From: Daphnia pulex
Lineage: Eukaryota; Arthropoda; Branchiopoda; Diplostraca; Daphniidae
Length of the DNA stretch: 64,000 bases
Assembly: GCF_021134715.1 (NCBI RefSeq)
Contig: NC_060025.1
Location: 3,224,001 to 3,288,000 of the forward strand
Direction of reading: 5' to 3'
Shown here: positions 1 to 10,312 of the stretch, piece by piece
Position numbering within the stretch: position 1 is the first letter of the stretch
Layout: every line of letters starts with the position of its first letter
Program-made: the position numbers and the translations under genes
Notes under the pieces: model-generated
Told to the model about the DNA's origin: nothing
The model's database searches: none
The model's input: the letters and a program-made list of their open reading frames with translations, nothing else

Positions 1-487
1 GTACACAATCGTACGTAAACTTTATAAGTACAAATTTAAGGTAAACTGTAATGATGGAGGCGTAGCAATAGAAACAGGTGACATTCGTGTATAATTAGAC
101 TTTTACGTATGCAGTGATGTATTAATCAATACGATCTGCATGGCCCAACAAAGTTCACAAAGAGGAATCATTAGAAAATAATACTTTCATGTTTTTTTAC
201 GCCATTTTCTTTGTCCGACCAATAATCGTCCCTTTAGTGCCCCCTTTGCTCAGTTCTTCCGTTTGAATGTAATCAAACTTGTTGGAATTATTGGAATTAT
301 CAAGGCACGCCCACACAACCGCTCTCCCCCTTTTTTACCCGAAATTTTACATTTAAGGAATTTTACATTTATTCCCGCTGGCTTTTCACGATTTGGACTA
401 CGTATGTGTGTAGCTACAGTCGATGTTTGATTGAGAGCTACGCGTTATTGACTAATTTTATTTCATTTTCTGATGTTGTTGTTACAG
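1..487. other. No gene recognised; AT-rich sequence upstream of the CLCA relic
   Basis: No exon of the CLCA family or any other recognisable coding segment was found here. The stretch ends in a polypyrimidine tract and a TTACAG acceptor at 482-487, so at least its right part is intron of the disrupted gene that follows. A short phrase near 365-395 (ATTTATTCCCGCTGGCTTTT) recurs with small changes near 16655-16680, which suggests a dispersed repeat fragment. Confidence 0.5.
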
Positions 488-2343
488 GTGCACGAGCAAG
501 AATTTGGCAGCGATTCGGCCAGCGGAGCGTCAACGGAACTTTTTACATGAATCCTTTCATGGGTCAGAGTTCGGGCAATTATTCAGGCTCAGGTTACTCG
601 TTATTCAATATTACCCGAACGCCAGCCCATTCACGGTCAGCCAATCAAGATTTCTTCAGCAACAACACACTGGTCCTGGACCAGTTATTTGACGACGGCA
701 AAGCAGGTATAATTAACTTTAATCGGGAAAATATTTAATTTTCGACAGTTTTTCTTAATTGAAACGCAAATTTTTTCTGGGTTTTATATTCAGATCCTGA
801 TATCACTCGAGGCGATGGAGTTTACTCTCGTTATTTCGGTAAATACTTAAGAGGCACTAGACTTATTCCATCACGCTATCCGTCGACGCCATGGACGGAA
901 GGGCCGCCTACACGATCCGCACATCTCCGACCTCCAAACAAATTGGTAATTTCGAATTAGATTGAATTTAAAAATGGAATCAGCTTTTTTAAAATTTGAA
1001 TTTTTTCTCAAATAGATTCGGTTGAATGCTGCGGGAAGCGTGATTCGAGTGCCACTGGAACGCTGGAACGCTGGAACGCTGACAGGAGCTTTTAGTCGAC
1101 TGGTTCCGGGTGAAGTTATAAGCGCAGGAAGTAGCCAATTTGTCAGCTCTCCTTCCTCAACAGCCAACTTGTCAACTATTGGACAAGAGCCGGAAGCTTT
1201 GGACATCCTTCCACCGTCTCGAGTCACCGATCTGCGCGTTCATGTCGAATCGACAACTCGGCGAGTCAATTTCCAGTGGACCGCCGTCGGGTCGGCGACG
1301 ATTTCGACATTGGCACAGGTAACATCCCCTTAAAAATGTTATTTCACTTGAAAAACTTAAATCACATTTTTTATTGATTTCTTATATTGCAGCTGACACG
1401 TACGCTGGCCTCAAACTCCTATTGGCCTCAAACAAAACTTGGCTCAAAGTGCCGTCGACGTTCCAGCAAGCCGAAACTCTGCCCGCAACCCCGACTCCGC
1501 GTCTCAGTGGCGACCCGATGGATTTGACTCTGATGGATTTCAATCGCTACGATCGCTGGTTCTACGTCGTCAGTCGTCAATTGTTTATTCCAATTTGGTT
1601 CAATTGTGAATGCCCAGCCCACCTACCACCACAACGACGCCAGCGCCGTCTGGCCGGCTCCTTCCCTGTCTGTCTACGACGTTCCGCCTCAATGGTTCGC
1701 TGGCGGCGGTCTCAGCACTGTCCACTGGGCGGCCAAAAACGCGGCCATCGTCGCCGGCATCTGCGTGGCTTTCATCTCATCCTCGTACTGGCCGTTTACT
1801 TTGTCATTGCGGCCAAGAGGCGCAAGGACAAGGAGCAGAACAGCAAATCCGGGTCGCCCAAATTCACCTACGTCCCCACGACGGACAACAGCGCCTTGTA
1901 TCCGGCGCCGGAGAACAAGAGCGTCTCGACCATCGAGTTGGCTTCCGTCGACCAGAACAAGGAGATTCTCAGCCAATACAAATCGGGGGCCGTCACCATC
2001 TACGACGGACGGACCGTTCCGGTCCACTGGAGCGCCTCCCAACTCCTGCAGGAGCACGAGCGTCGCCACAGTCCTTGCGGACAGAACGAGCCTTCCGATC
2101 ATTTCACGGGCGCCCAGCAACGACTCGGCTTTCATCAGTGGCAGCTACCACTTGAATTCCGGCAGCGCCATCTATGACGGAGAAGCAGAACATCTACAAC
2201 CAGTCGTCGGCCGATTACCGGCCGTACTCGGTCGACTACGAAGGCTCGTCCTCAGTGGATCAGGACGGTGGCTACTATTACGCCGACAAGTCGACAGCGG
2301 CGGCCCACAACAACAACGAAATCCCGTCCGCCGACGTGGAGTA
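488..2343 (+). pseudogene. CLCA-like chloride channel regulator, C-terminal half, multiply frame-shifted pseudogene
   Basis: CLCA proteins are secreted or membrane-anchored metalloprotease-type regulators of calcium-activated chloride channels. Visible family signatures are LFDDGKA joined across an intron to DPDITRGDGVYSRYF (exons 488-706 and 794 onward), ECCG followed by TGAFSRLVPG (from about 1020), PPSRVTDLRV and then WTA..GDDFDIGT plus ADTY across the 1318-1390 intron. A transmembrane helix (IVAGICVAFI continuing as LVLAVYFVIAAKRRKDK) and a tyrosine-rich tail ending at TAG 2341-2343 complete it. The reading frame changes at about 850-870, around 1030-1080, near 1290, near 1590, near 1775, and again at about 2130-2175. 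An 8-bp unit CTGGAACG is present three times at 1055-1078. Six or so frame changes in 1.9 kb, when neighbouring genes read cleanly, point to a pseudogene. The N-terminal VWA/protease half lies left of the window or is lost. Local assembly error is the alternative. Confidence 0.75.
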
Positions 2344-2346
2344 GAC

Positions 2347-2512
2347 CTCCAAAGACATAAAAACTCCCTTTTTAAATATTATTAAAAATACCCGACAATA
2401 GAACTCAATGATTTTAAAATTATTTTCATGCCCAACAGTAGAACTCCATTTCTATTATCATTATTTAAAATATTGGGGTTCTATTGTCGGTGGAGTTCTT
2501 CTGTCTTTGGAG
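2347..2512. repeat. Near-palindromic hairpin element (MITE-like)
   Basis: The stretch reads almost the same on both strands. CTCCAAAGACA at 2347-2357 pairs with TGTCTTTGGAG at 2502-2512, and CCGACAATAGAAC near 2392 pairs with GTTCTATTGTCGG near 2479. The inner parts pair loosely through matching ATTTTAAA blocks. It starts three bases after the stop of the CLCA relic, so it sits where the 3' UTR would be. No protein is encoded. A folded-back non-autonomous DNA transposon is the simplest reading. A target duplication could not be fixed. Confidence 0.65.
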
Positions 2513-4061
2513 TTTTACGGTCGCCATACCCTACTTTATGCTCTGTGTTTTATTAGGATGTAACAGGATGTGTTTTATTAGGTTTTATGTACAGATGTAA
2601 ATCATGTTTTTGCTGCAATCCAGTTAATATGTAAAAGCCTAACTTTTATTGTTTAGGTGCCAGTTCATTTGAAAATTGAAATCTTATATGCTGATCGGCA
2701 AATATTTTACATAGTGGACTGCACAGTTATTGTCTTTACTACAGTCATGGTGTTATTTCATATAAGAAATACCTGTTTATTATGTATAGTAATTAAATTT
2801 TTTAAACAGGTTTAATAGCCAGGTGAAGTCTGAGCTTCTGCAGTGCCGTTTAACTTGTTCATGGTATTGTTGCAGCCAGCTGGTGAATGGTGTATTGAGC
2901 GTGCAGCCTGTGGTGTTGGTGAGCCGCTGCATGCAGTCTGTGGTGCATGCTGGTGTTATCCTGAAATGTGTTTATCTTCTTTACCAATACTGCAATGCCT
3001 GTTTGTGCCCCGAAATTCAATCTTAAATTGAAGAAAAATAATGTAGAATGTAGCTGTTGATTATATCCTACTTCAACACGGGCACTTATCTCCTTATCCT
3101 TCTTTGGCCCACCTGGTTAGGTTGGGATCTTTGAATGTTTCCATACCATAACCGAGATTATTGGCCGCGATTGAAGTAGTCTATGATGTAGATGTAGACA
3201 ATTGCATAATCTGTGTGGGCTCCATCCTTTTCTGTGGGTTTGTTTCCCTAACTAACCAACGCTAGCTGGTGGTCACTCATCCGTTGTGATAACCAGGAGA
3301 TGAGGTGTGCTCTGGTCGAACGGGGACTTAGAAATTTCATGACATGGGGAAAACTTTTGAAGGGGAATGATTCTAACCAGGAATCCTACTACTACTAATC
3401 GCTCCCTGGAAAAATTGGCTTCGTACTCTCTTCTCTCATCTTCCTTGTCCACCAGGTAATCTCCAGGCTGGGTACAGTCAATCAAGGCAGTGTCTCCCCC
3501 TGTCTTGATTGGAATTTGTCAAAGGTAGTCTATAACAGTGACGACTATAATAGCTCCCTATTATTGTAGTAACAGTGAAAATTAAAATTTTTGCAATAAT
3601 TGAATTTTTAAATTATTCTTCCTTTTTTAGTGCCTAAATGCTTTTGTACATAAATATTAATGCACCGTATAATAAAATTCTTTTTCCAAAATATTTTATG
3701 TATTCTTTAGATTTAATTCATTATTACATAAGATCATTAAGATGTAAATGATTTCGTGACGTGAAAGGATTTTCTAATGTAAAAGATTACCTAGTAGCAA
3801 CAGTAAAGTTAAGCGTGTTCAAATATAAAAAAAATTTCTAGGCTGGCAAAAATTCAAGCCAAATGTACTTATGTCGATGTAAATTACCGTAAATTACGAG
3901 ATAAGGGATTGCTGCAAGGTAGTAATTTCTTTTGTACATTATTCGTTAAATTGTAAATTAACGAACAATTAAATTTGTAAATAATTTCATCAAGTTGATT
4001 ATTCCAAAATTTGCAATAAATTACCAGTTAACCAACTGCGGAGCAAGTTTCCGTCCATGGA
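2513..4061. other. Intergenic; no gene recognised
   Basis: AT-rich sequence with only short, compositionally ordinary open frames on either strand (longest about 70 codons). No RNA gene fold, transposon termini or family motif was recognised. Confidence 0.5.
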
Positions 4062-5144
4062 ATGATATATAAGCGACCGCTAGACGAAGCGGATAATCAT
4101 CAAACTAAAAGTCTAAAACCCGATTTCAACATGACGAAATTCGAACAAGTGAAAAATTTAGTTTCAAGATCCATCAGATTCTTGTCGTACAAAAGAGATT
4201 CGATCTTAACCCTGATGCTGATGCTTGTTTGGACGTGTTTGCTTTGTTTGTTCAATACACTTGACCATCAATCAGGCATGGAAACTGAAGTTCAAATCAT
4301 ATGTAACGACAAAAGTTACATAAACCACCCGATGGCATCAAAGGAAAAGATAACATCGAAACAAGCCATGCTTATCTTGGAACCAATTTTTACCTGTCTC
4401 AACTTTGTCATCATTGCTATCCTCCACGGAATCCCCGCCGCCGGAAGAAAAAAAAAGACGAATTTTTTCAAGTGGAAGTTTTTCTACCGTTCCCTGCTTT
4501 GTGTCGCATCTTTACTGACTGGAGTCGTTCTCGCCTGGTTGTGGGGTAGCAATCGTTTTTATTCCGAAACAAGATTGGCTCCAAACTTCTTGGCCGCCTG
4601 CCGACCACTTGATCTGTCTTGCAGTCCCGACAGTATTGTTCGGGTGGAGTGTACAACACCTGCTGAAATATGGATGCCTGCCCTATCCGATTCGCTGCCC
4701 ACATCAGCGGCAATAACAGCTTACCTGATGGTGATATCGTTCGTCAAGATGGTACACGTGTTCTGTGTGTTGTGGGTGACGGATAACAGGGAGATAGGCA
4801 TAGCCCTGGGCCTGATCCCACTAGCCTCCAGTGTAGCGTTAACCTTGGCCACCGGATGCATGATCACCACATGCAACGATGCAAGTTTCAACGTTGTCGT
4901 TTCCGGCTACATCAAGAGCTTTATGGTGGCTTGTTTTTGGCTAGTTGGGGAGCATTATTGGAGTCGTCAGAGTGAAATTGAAGATCCAAAACTTCCACGT
5001 CATTGGAATGACGTGCCGGACAACAAAGTCAAACCTGGAAAAGGCTCGGGAAAAGGCCCCACCTCTACCAACCCGACACCTTCGCAACACGAACCTCCAG
5101 CGACAACAAATGCGACCATTTACCCGAATCTGCCGCCGAAATAG
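4062..5144 (+). CDS. Lipid-phosphate-phosphatase-like (PAP2/LPP) membrane protein with lost active site
   Basis: LPP enzymes dephosphorylate lipid phosphates at the membrane through three motifs: KX6RP, PSGH and SRX5HX3D. This 360-residue single-exon frame keeps the family scaffold. About six hydrophobic segments lie near residues 45-64, 102-122, 142-162, 215-237, 245-265 and 282-297. An extracellular CNDKSYINHP phrase (81-90) resembles the LPP C(N/D)DESI.YP loop, and RLAPNFLAACRP (171-182) matches the LPP RLRPHFL.VC.P stretch. All three catalytic motifs are altered: motif 1 lacks the Lys and reads RLAP instead of RLRP, the PSGH position reads LPTS (212-215), and motif 3 (about 264-279) has neither the Arg, the His nor the Asp. 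The tail is Pro/Thr-rich. It looks like a membrane pseudoenzyme. The lack of introns suggests a retrocopy. The start could also be the Met at codon 24 (4131). Confidence 0.7.
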   Translation: MIYKRPLDEADNHQTKSLKPDFNMTKFEQVKNLVSRSIRFLSYKRDSILTLMLMLVWTCLLCLFNTLDHQSGMETEVQIICNDKSYINHPMASKEKITSKQAMLILEPIFTCLNFVIIAILHGIPAAGRKKKTNFFKWKFFYRSLLCVASLLTGVVLAWLWGSNRFYSETRLAPNFLAACRPLDLSCSPDSIVRVECTTPAEIWMPALSDSLPTSAAITAYLMVISFVKMVHVFCVLWVTDNREIGIALGLIPLASSVALTLATGCMITTCNDASFNVVVSGYIKSFMVACFWLVGEHYWSRQSEIEDPKLPRHWNDVPDNKVKPGKGSGKGPTSTNPTPSQHEPPATTNATIYPNLPPK

Positions 5145-5873
5145 GAAAATCCCCCTAGTTCCGGGGCCTCGGTCATACGGTATTAAACGAGTTCGGAACA
5201 TCTATACCATCAATTGAGATCCGTATGTCTCGTATGTCATCAAGAAATGCTACTATTGTCTGGATTTAAATGCATGACGATCGAAATGAATCAAATAAAT
5301 TTCAAGTTCACTTCATTTGTTATTTCCTTATTTCACAATTTTTTTTTAGTTAAACGTATCATAAGTTCCAGCTTTTTTTTAAATGTTACGCTTTAAATCA
5401 TTTCCAACACATGTCTAAAACTAGTTAATCTACAGACACATGACGGTTGTGCCCAGCACTCTGGCCCCAGGGCCAGGACATATGCTAATAAATTAGGATG
5501 CTTATAGCAGAATGAATGAACTATTAGTCTATTACATAAAACACCAGTATCATTATATCTCATTTAATCAAAAAACATGTTTTATATCTCCCGCGTAACT
5601 AAGGGTTCAGTCTTTTGGCGAATAGAATCCCTATGTACGGGAAATCAAAGTTAAAAATATTTAATCTTCTAATAAGATTTTTGTTTTTAAATTTTTTGAA
5701 CAACATTCGAAAAATAATTTAGCAGTAAGTTTGTAACATTTTAAAACCCAAATCATTTTCGTTGAATTTAATTTCAAAGGATTTACCTGAAACGAGCAAG
5801 TGCAGAACTGCCTACCTGAACGTACTGCCTACTTATACAACCGAGAATTAACCTTCGACTGTAATGAGGTAAG
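5145..5873. other. Intergenic, AT-rich
   Basis: No gene is recognised. AATAAA-like signals near 5295, shortly after the stop of the LPP-like gene, would suit its polyadenylation. The right end is the presumed 5' leader of the next gene. No convincing TATA box stands out. Confidence 0.4.
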
Positions 5874-8800
5874 ATGGGGAGCGACGGTAGCGACAAAGGT
5901 CTGTCCCTTGAACTTCGATCTGATGCCTGCAAAGAAATACAATATTTCTTATTGATGGTTATTGCGTTTGTGGGGTTTCTTTACGAACTTCACTTTCTAG
6001 TAGTGATCTTCGTGGTTTTTATGACACCAAAAAACCACGATGACATCCCGGATAAAGAGGAGCGCGCTTGTGGCCGGAATAATGTTCTCAAGCCTGCTTC
6101 AGTTCCACATGACTCATATTTCGAAGAATGTCAATGGAATCGTCCGATTGATTTAACATCTCAATCGGCGTCTTTCAAACCAGAAAAAAATAATTTTGAT
6201 TTTCAAACTGGTGATGATTCTGAAAATGTACTCGACAAGTTTAACTGTTATCAAAACCCACTCTATGCGGTTGAAGATAACGATGTGCCTGAGATCGTAA
6301 CCAACGAAGAAGTGGATATTGGATATGATGATTGTACGAAATCTAACGAATTCTATCCGTCGAAGCTTTTAACACAAGTTGAAAATGGAACAACTAAAAT
6401 CGAACCACTGATTCAACTACAAACAACTTTAGTTGAATTAGGAAATTCAAATAAACATGATTTGATGAGGGACCCACATAATAAATATCCGCGTCATCAA
6501 TCGGAAGAACCAGAAGCATTGTCTACGCCATTATTTGATGCTGAGCCAGAATTGCAACGCCAAAAGGTGTTTCCGGAAAGACCAAAGGAGATGCCCGAAC
6601 AACAGAAGCGAGAACATGCGAAGCTGGATACGAAATCTGACGCACTCTATCCATGGACATGGACGATTCTGAAAGAAGTTGGAACAACTCAAGGGACTAG
6701 AGTAGAACCACTGAATCAACAACAATCAACTTTTGTTGAATTACGAAATTCAGATATTAACCATAAATTGGCTGCTCATCAACCGGAAGAACAAGACAAA
6801 TTCGATGACATCCCGGTCTGTACACCAAAGGACCAAGACCAAGACCTCCCGGATAAAGACGAATGTGCTGGCCGGAATATTGTTCTCGCGCTTTCAGCTC
6901 AAAACGCCAGCTCACGCCTTCCGATCGTAACCAACACTAACATTGGATATGAGAATTGTAGTACGAAATCTAACGAACTCTATCCGTCGAGAGAAGTTGG
7001 AACAACGCAAGGGACTAAAGTAGAACCACTGATTCAACATGAATCAACTTTTGTTGAATTAGGAAATTCAGATAAACTTGATTTGATGAGGGACATACAG
7101 AAGAGAATGAAGACATATCCGCGTCCTCAACCGGCAGAACCCTTGACAGAACCAGAATCATTGTCTACGCCATTACTTGACCCAGAATTGCAACGCCAAA
7201 AGGTGTTTCCGGAAAGACCAAAGGAGATGCCCGAACAACAGAAGCGAGAACATGCGAAGCTGGATACGAAATCTGACGCACTCTTTCCCTGGACATGGAC
7301 GATTCTGACAGAAGTTGGAACAACTCAAGGGACTAGAGTAGAACCACTGAATCAACAACAATCAACTTTTGTTGAATTACGAAATTCATCAGATAAACTT
7401 GATTTGATGAGGGACATACAGAAGAGAATGAAGACATATCCGCGTCGTAGACCGGCAGAACCCTTGACACAACCAGAATCATTGTCTACGCCATTACTTG
7501 ACCCAGAATTGCAACGCCAAAAGGTGTTTCCCGAACAACAGAAGCAACAACAATCAACTTTTGTTGAATTAGGAAATTCAGATGTTAACCATAAATTGGC
7601 TGATCATCAACCGCAAGAACAAGACAAATTCGATGACATCCCGGTCCGTACACCAAAGGACCAAGACCAAGACATCCCGGATAAAGACGAGTGTGCTGGC
7701 CGGAATAGTATTCTCACGCCTTCAGCCCAAAACGCCAGCTCACGCCTTCCGATCGTAACCAACGAAGAAGTCAACATTGGATATGAGGATTGTAGTACGA
7801 AATCTAACGAACTCTATCCGTTGAAACTTCTAATAGAAGTTGGAAGAGCGCAAGAGACTCAAATAGAACCCCTGATTCGACATCAACCAACTGTGGTGGA
7901 TCCACCACCACAATATTTTACTATTCGTACTTATTGTAATACGAATATTAAATTACGAATTAAATATCACGATGGAAAATACCCAGTAATGGATTATTAC
8001 GTTTGGGAAAAATTAGGAAGACCGCGCCTACAACATACAATGATAACAGAAAAAACAGTCGGTCCCCCTGGCAGTTTTTATCAAATCAAAGGAAAATGGC
8101 AAATGACAATTGAAGGCATGACAGGATGGATTCCCGTACTGGTGGTCGATAAACCTCATTTAGAAACGGAAGAACTGGATATCTACTTTGGAACCAACGG
8201 CAAGCTTCCAAGCGAAAAATTTGAAAAGGAATCTTTATATTCGTTAGCTAGGAAGGAGCCGATAGATGGGTTTGCGAAGCTGGAGGAAAAGGTGCATCCG
8301 GAAAAACCAAAGATGATACCCGAACAAGAGAAACGACAACCTGCGAAGCTGGAGAACTCTCCACGAATAATGAATGTGAGAGACATACCTCAACCGTCTC
8401 CGACTGTGCCTGAAAAGTCGAAGAATGTAGTACTTCAATATATTACTTTTGAGAATACTAAATTACGAATTAAATATTACAATGGAAAATACCCAGTTGT
8501 CGATTATTACGTTTGGAAAAAATTAGGAAGACCGCGCCTACGACCTACAATGATAACAAAAATAACAGTCGGTCCCCCTGGCAGTTTTTATAAAGTCAAA
8601 GGAACATTCGAAATGACAAATGAAGGCATGACAGGATGGATTCCCGTACTGGTGGTATATAAACCTCACTTAGAAACGGAAGAACTGGATATCTACTTTG
8701 GAACCAACGGCAAGCTTCCAAGCGAAAAATTTGAATGGGATTCTTTAATATATTCATTAGCTTGGAAGGAGCCGATAGATGGGTCTGCGCCACAATATTT

Positions 8801-9581
8801 TACTATTGATAATACTAAATTACGAATTAAATTTCACGAAGGAAAATACCCAGTGATCGATTATTACGTATGGAAAAAATTAGGAAGACCGCACCTAGAA
8901 CATACAATGAAAACAGAAGAAGCAGTCGGTTCCCCTGGCAGTTTTTATGAAATCATAGGAAAATGGCAAATGAAAATGAAATTTAAAGGCAAGACAGGAT
9001 GGGTTCCCATATTGGTGGTAGATAAACCTCACTTAGAAACGGAAGAACTGGATATCTACTTTGGAACCAACGGCAAGCTTCCAAGCGAAAAATTTGAATG
9101 GGATTCTTTAATATATTCATTAGCTTGGAAGGAGCCGATAGATGGGTCTGCGCCACAATATTTTACTATTGATAATACTAAATTACGAATTAAATTTCAC
9201 GAAGGAAAATACCCAGTGATCGATTATTACGTATGGCAAAAATTAGGAAGACCGCGCCTACAACATACAATGAAAACAGAAAAAGCAGTCGTTTCCCCTG
9301 GCAGTTTTTATAAAATCATAGGAAAATGGCAAATGAAAATGAAATTTAAAGGCAAGACAGGATGGGTTCCCATATTGGTGGTAGATAAACCTCACTTAGA
9401 AACGGAAGAACTGGATATCTACTTTGGAACCAACGGCAAGCTTCCAGGCGAAAAATTTGAATGGGATTCTTTATATTCAATAGCAAAGATGGGGCCAATA
9501 GATTATATTACGTATAACATCAAAACTGAGATGGAAAAATGGGATGTAGAGGTTAATAAAAGAAAAGATTTGAAAAAGTGA
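5874..9581 (+). CDS. Unrecognised 1,235-aa repeat protein with N-terminal membrane anchor and four C-terminal domain copies
   Basis: I do not recognise this family. A short N-terminus leads into one hydrophobic helix (about residues 23-50), so the rest probably lies on one side of a membrane. Residues about 50-670 are polar, acidic and repetitive: blocks such as QQSTFVELRNS, SLSTPLLDPELQRQKVF and KSNELYPS recur, partly as a 320-bp tandem copy (compare 7071 and 7392). Tyr motifs recur there (NPLYAVE, GYDDC, GYENC, GYEDC). The C-terminus has four copies of a domain of about 110 residues starting near residues 680, 855, 974 and 1095. It is marked by KLRIK, KYPV.DYYVW.KLGRPRL, PGSFY, GWIPVLVV or GWVPILVV, and DIYFGTNGKLP. 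Copies 3 and 4 are nearly identical at DNA level with a 363-bp period, so duplication is recent or homogenised. The long open single exon argues for coding. The membrane role is inference. Confidence 0.75.
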   Translation: MGSDGSDKGLSLELRSDACKEIQYFLLMVIAFVGFLYELHFLVVIFVVFMTPKNHDDIPDKEERACGRNNVLKPASVPHDSYFEECQWNRPIDLTSQSASFKPEKNNFDFQTGDDSENVLDKFNCYQNPLYAVEDNDVPEIVTNEEVDIGYDDCTKSNEFYPSKLLTQVENGTTKIEPLIQLQTTLVELGNSNKHDLMRDPHNKYPRHQSEEPEALSTPLFDAEPELQRQKVFPERPKEMPEQQKREHAKLDTKSDALYPWTWTILKEVGTTQGTRVEPLNQQQSTFVELRNSDINHKLAAHQPEEQDKFDDIPVCTPKDQDQDLPDKDECAGRNIVLALSAQNASSRLPIVTNTNIGYENCSTKSNELYPSREVGTTQGTKVEPLIQHESTFVELGNSDKLDLMRDIQKRMKTYPRPQPAEPLTEPESLSTPLLDPELQRQKVFPERPKEMPEQQKREHAKLDTKSDALFPWTWTILTEVGTTQGTRVEPLNQQQSTFVELRNSSDKLDLMRDIQKRMKTYPRRRPAEPLTQPESLSTPLLDPELQRQKVFPEQQKQQQSTFVELGNSDVNHKLADHQPQEQDKFDDIPVRTPKDQDQDIPDKDECAGRNSILTPSAQNASSRLPIVTNEEVNIGYEDCSTKSNELYPLKLLIEVGRAQETQIEPLIRHQPTVVDPPPQYFTIRTYCNTNIKLRIKYHDGKYPVMDYYVWEKLGRPRLQHTMITEKTVGPPGSFYQIKGKWQMTIEGMTGWIPVLVVDKPHLETEELDIYFGTNGKLPSEKFEKESLYSLARKEPIDGFAKLEEKVHPEKPKMIPEQEKRQPAKLENSPRIMNVRDIPQPSPTVPEKSKNVVLQYITFENTKLRIKYYNGKYPVVDYYVWKKLGRPRLRPTMITKITVGPPGSFYKVKGTFEMTNEGMTGWIPVLVVYKPHLETEELDIYFGTNGKLPSEKFEWDSLIYSLAWKEPIDGSAPQYFTIDNTKLRIKFHEGKYPVIDYYVWKKLGRPHLEHTMKTEEAVGSPGSFYEIIGKWQMKMKFKGKTGWVPILVVDKPHLETEELDIYFGTNGKLPSEKFEWDSLIYSLAWKEPIDGSAPQYFTIDNTKLRIKFHEGKYPVIDYYVWQKLGRPRLQHTMKTEKAVVSPGSFYKIIGKWQMKMKFKGKTGWVPILVVDKPHLETEELDIYFGTNGKLPGEKFEWDSLYSIAKMGPIDYITYNIKTEMEKWDVEVNKRKDLKK
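8793..9518 (+). repeat. 363-bp in-frame tandem duplication inside the repeat protein gene
   Basis: The unit starting CAATATTTTACTATTGATAA at 8793 recurs at 9156. The first 90 or so bases are identical and later differences are few, for example GTCGGTTCCCC versus GTCGTTTCCCC. Two older copies begin near 7911 and 8436. The 363-bp period is divisible by three, so unit number can change without breaking the frame. Confidence 0.85.
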
Positions 9582-10312
9582 CACGGAGACGATATCTAGT
9601 GCAAAAAGAAGATAACGAGGAGTTGATTACTAGAACAATATTACTTGGAAGTGGATGACGACAGAAAGAGTTCACCAGGACCCAAGGGACACCAAGACAA
9701 GAAGACATGACTATAAACGAATTTTTAAAAAATCACCAGGAAGATGACTGGAATAAGATTACTAGTACACGACCGAAAGGGAATAATATAGATTCATCAA
9801 GCAAAACTTTACTTCAACACTGATTCGTTGTACTTCGACATGCGGCAACATTTCGACTATAGAGCGAGAATACCTGGAGAATGTATGCGAAAATTACCCG
9901 GAAAATACTCGACAATATTTTTTATTGTTAGATTAGGTTAAGTAAGGTTAGATTAGGTTAGATTGTCGAAGTAGATCCGCTTACGTTGTAAAGGAATATT
10001 CGCCCCAATGTCGAATTTATATCATCTCCAGCTGTTGATGAAGATACGTCAAACTGGTAGTATCGAAGTTAAGTTTTATTGAGTGAACCTCAGCACCCCA
10101 CCGGAAGAGAACATGACCAGAAGATGACCCAAAGGAAACGACTAGAAGAATATAACCCGGAATGAGAAACATTATCGGAAATCACCACCTCATCTGATTT
10201 TGAAAAAGCCGCTAATTCTTACTTTTCCAGGCACCTAGTAGAGGAATTTCGTACTGTTTTTTGAAATCTCGTTTCATCGTCTGCTTCAATCGGTTGTGAT
10301 TTTGTCGTCTCG
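9582..10312. other. Intergenic; degenerate TTAGG-like repeats near 9930-9965
   Basis: No coding region is recognised. At about 9930-9965 there are interrupted copies of GATTAGGTTA and AAGGTTAGATTAGG, related to the arthropod telomere unit TTAGG. The run is too short and imperfect to be a telomere. The surrounding sequence is rich in loose CCAGGA/AGAAGATGAC phrases. The last 7 bp before the next element (10306-10312, CGTCTCG) are part of its target-duplication candidate. Confidence 0.5.

Noticed and set aside
9930-9965. TTAGG-like repeats suggesting an internal telomere remnant
   Set aside because: Only a few imperfect units; too short and degenerate to claim a telomere or fusion point.
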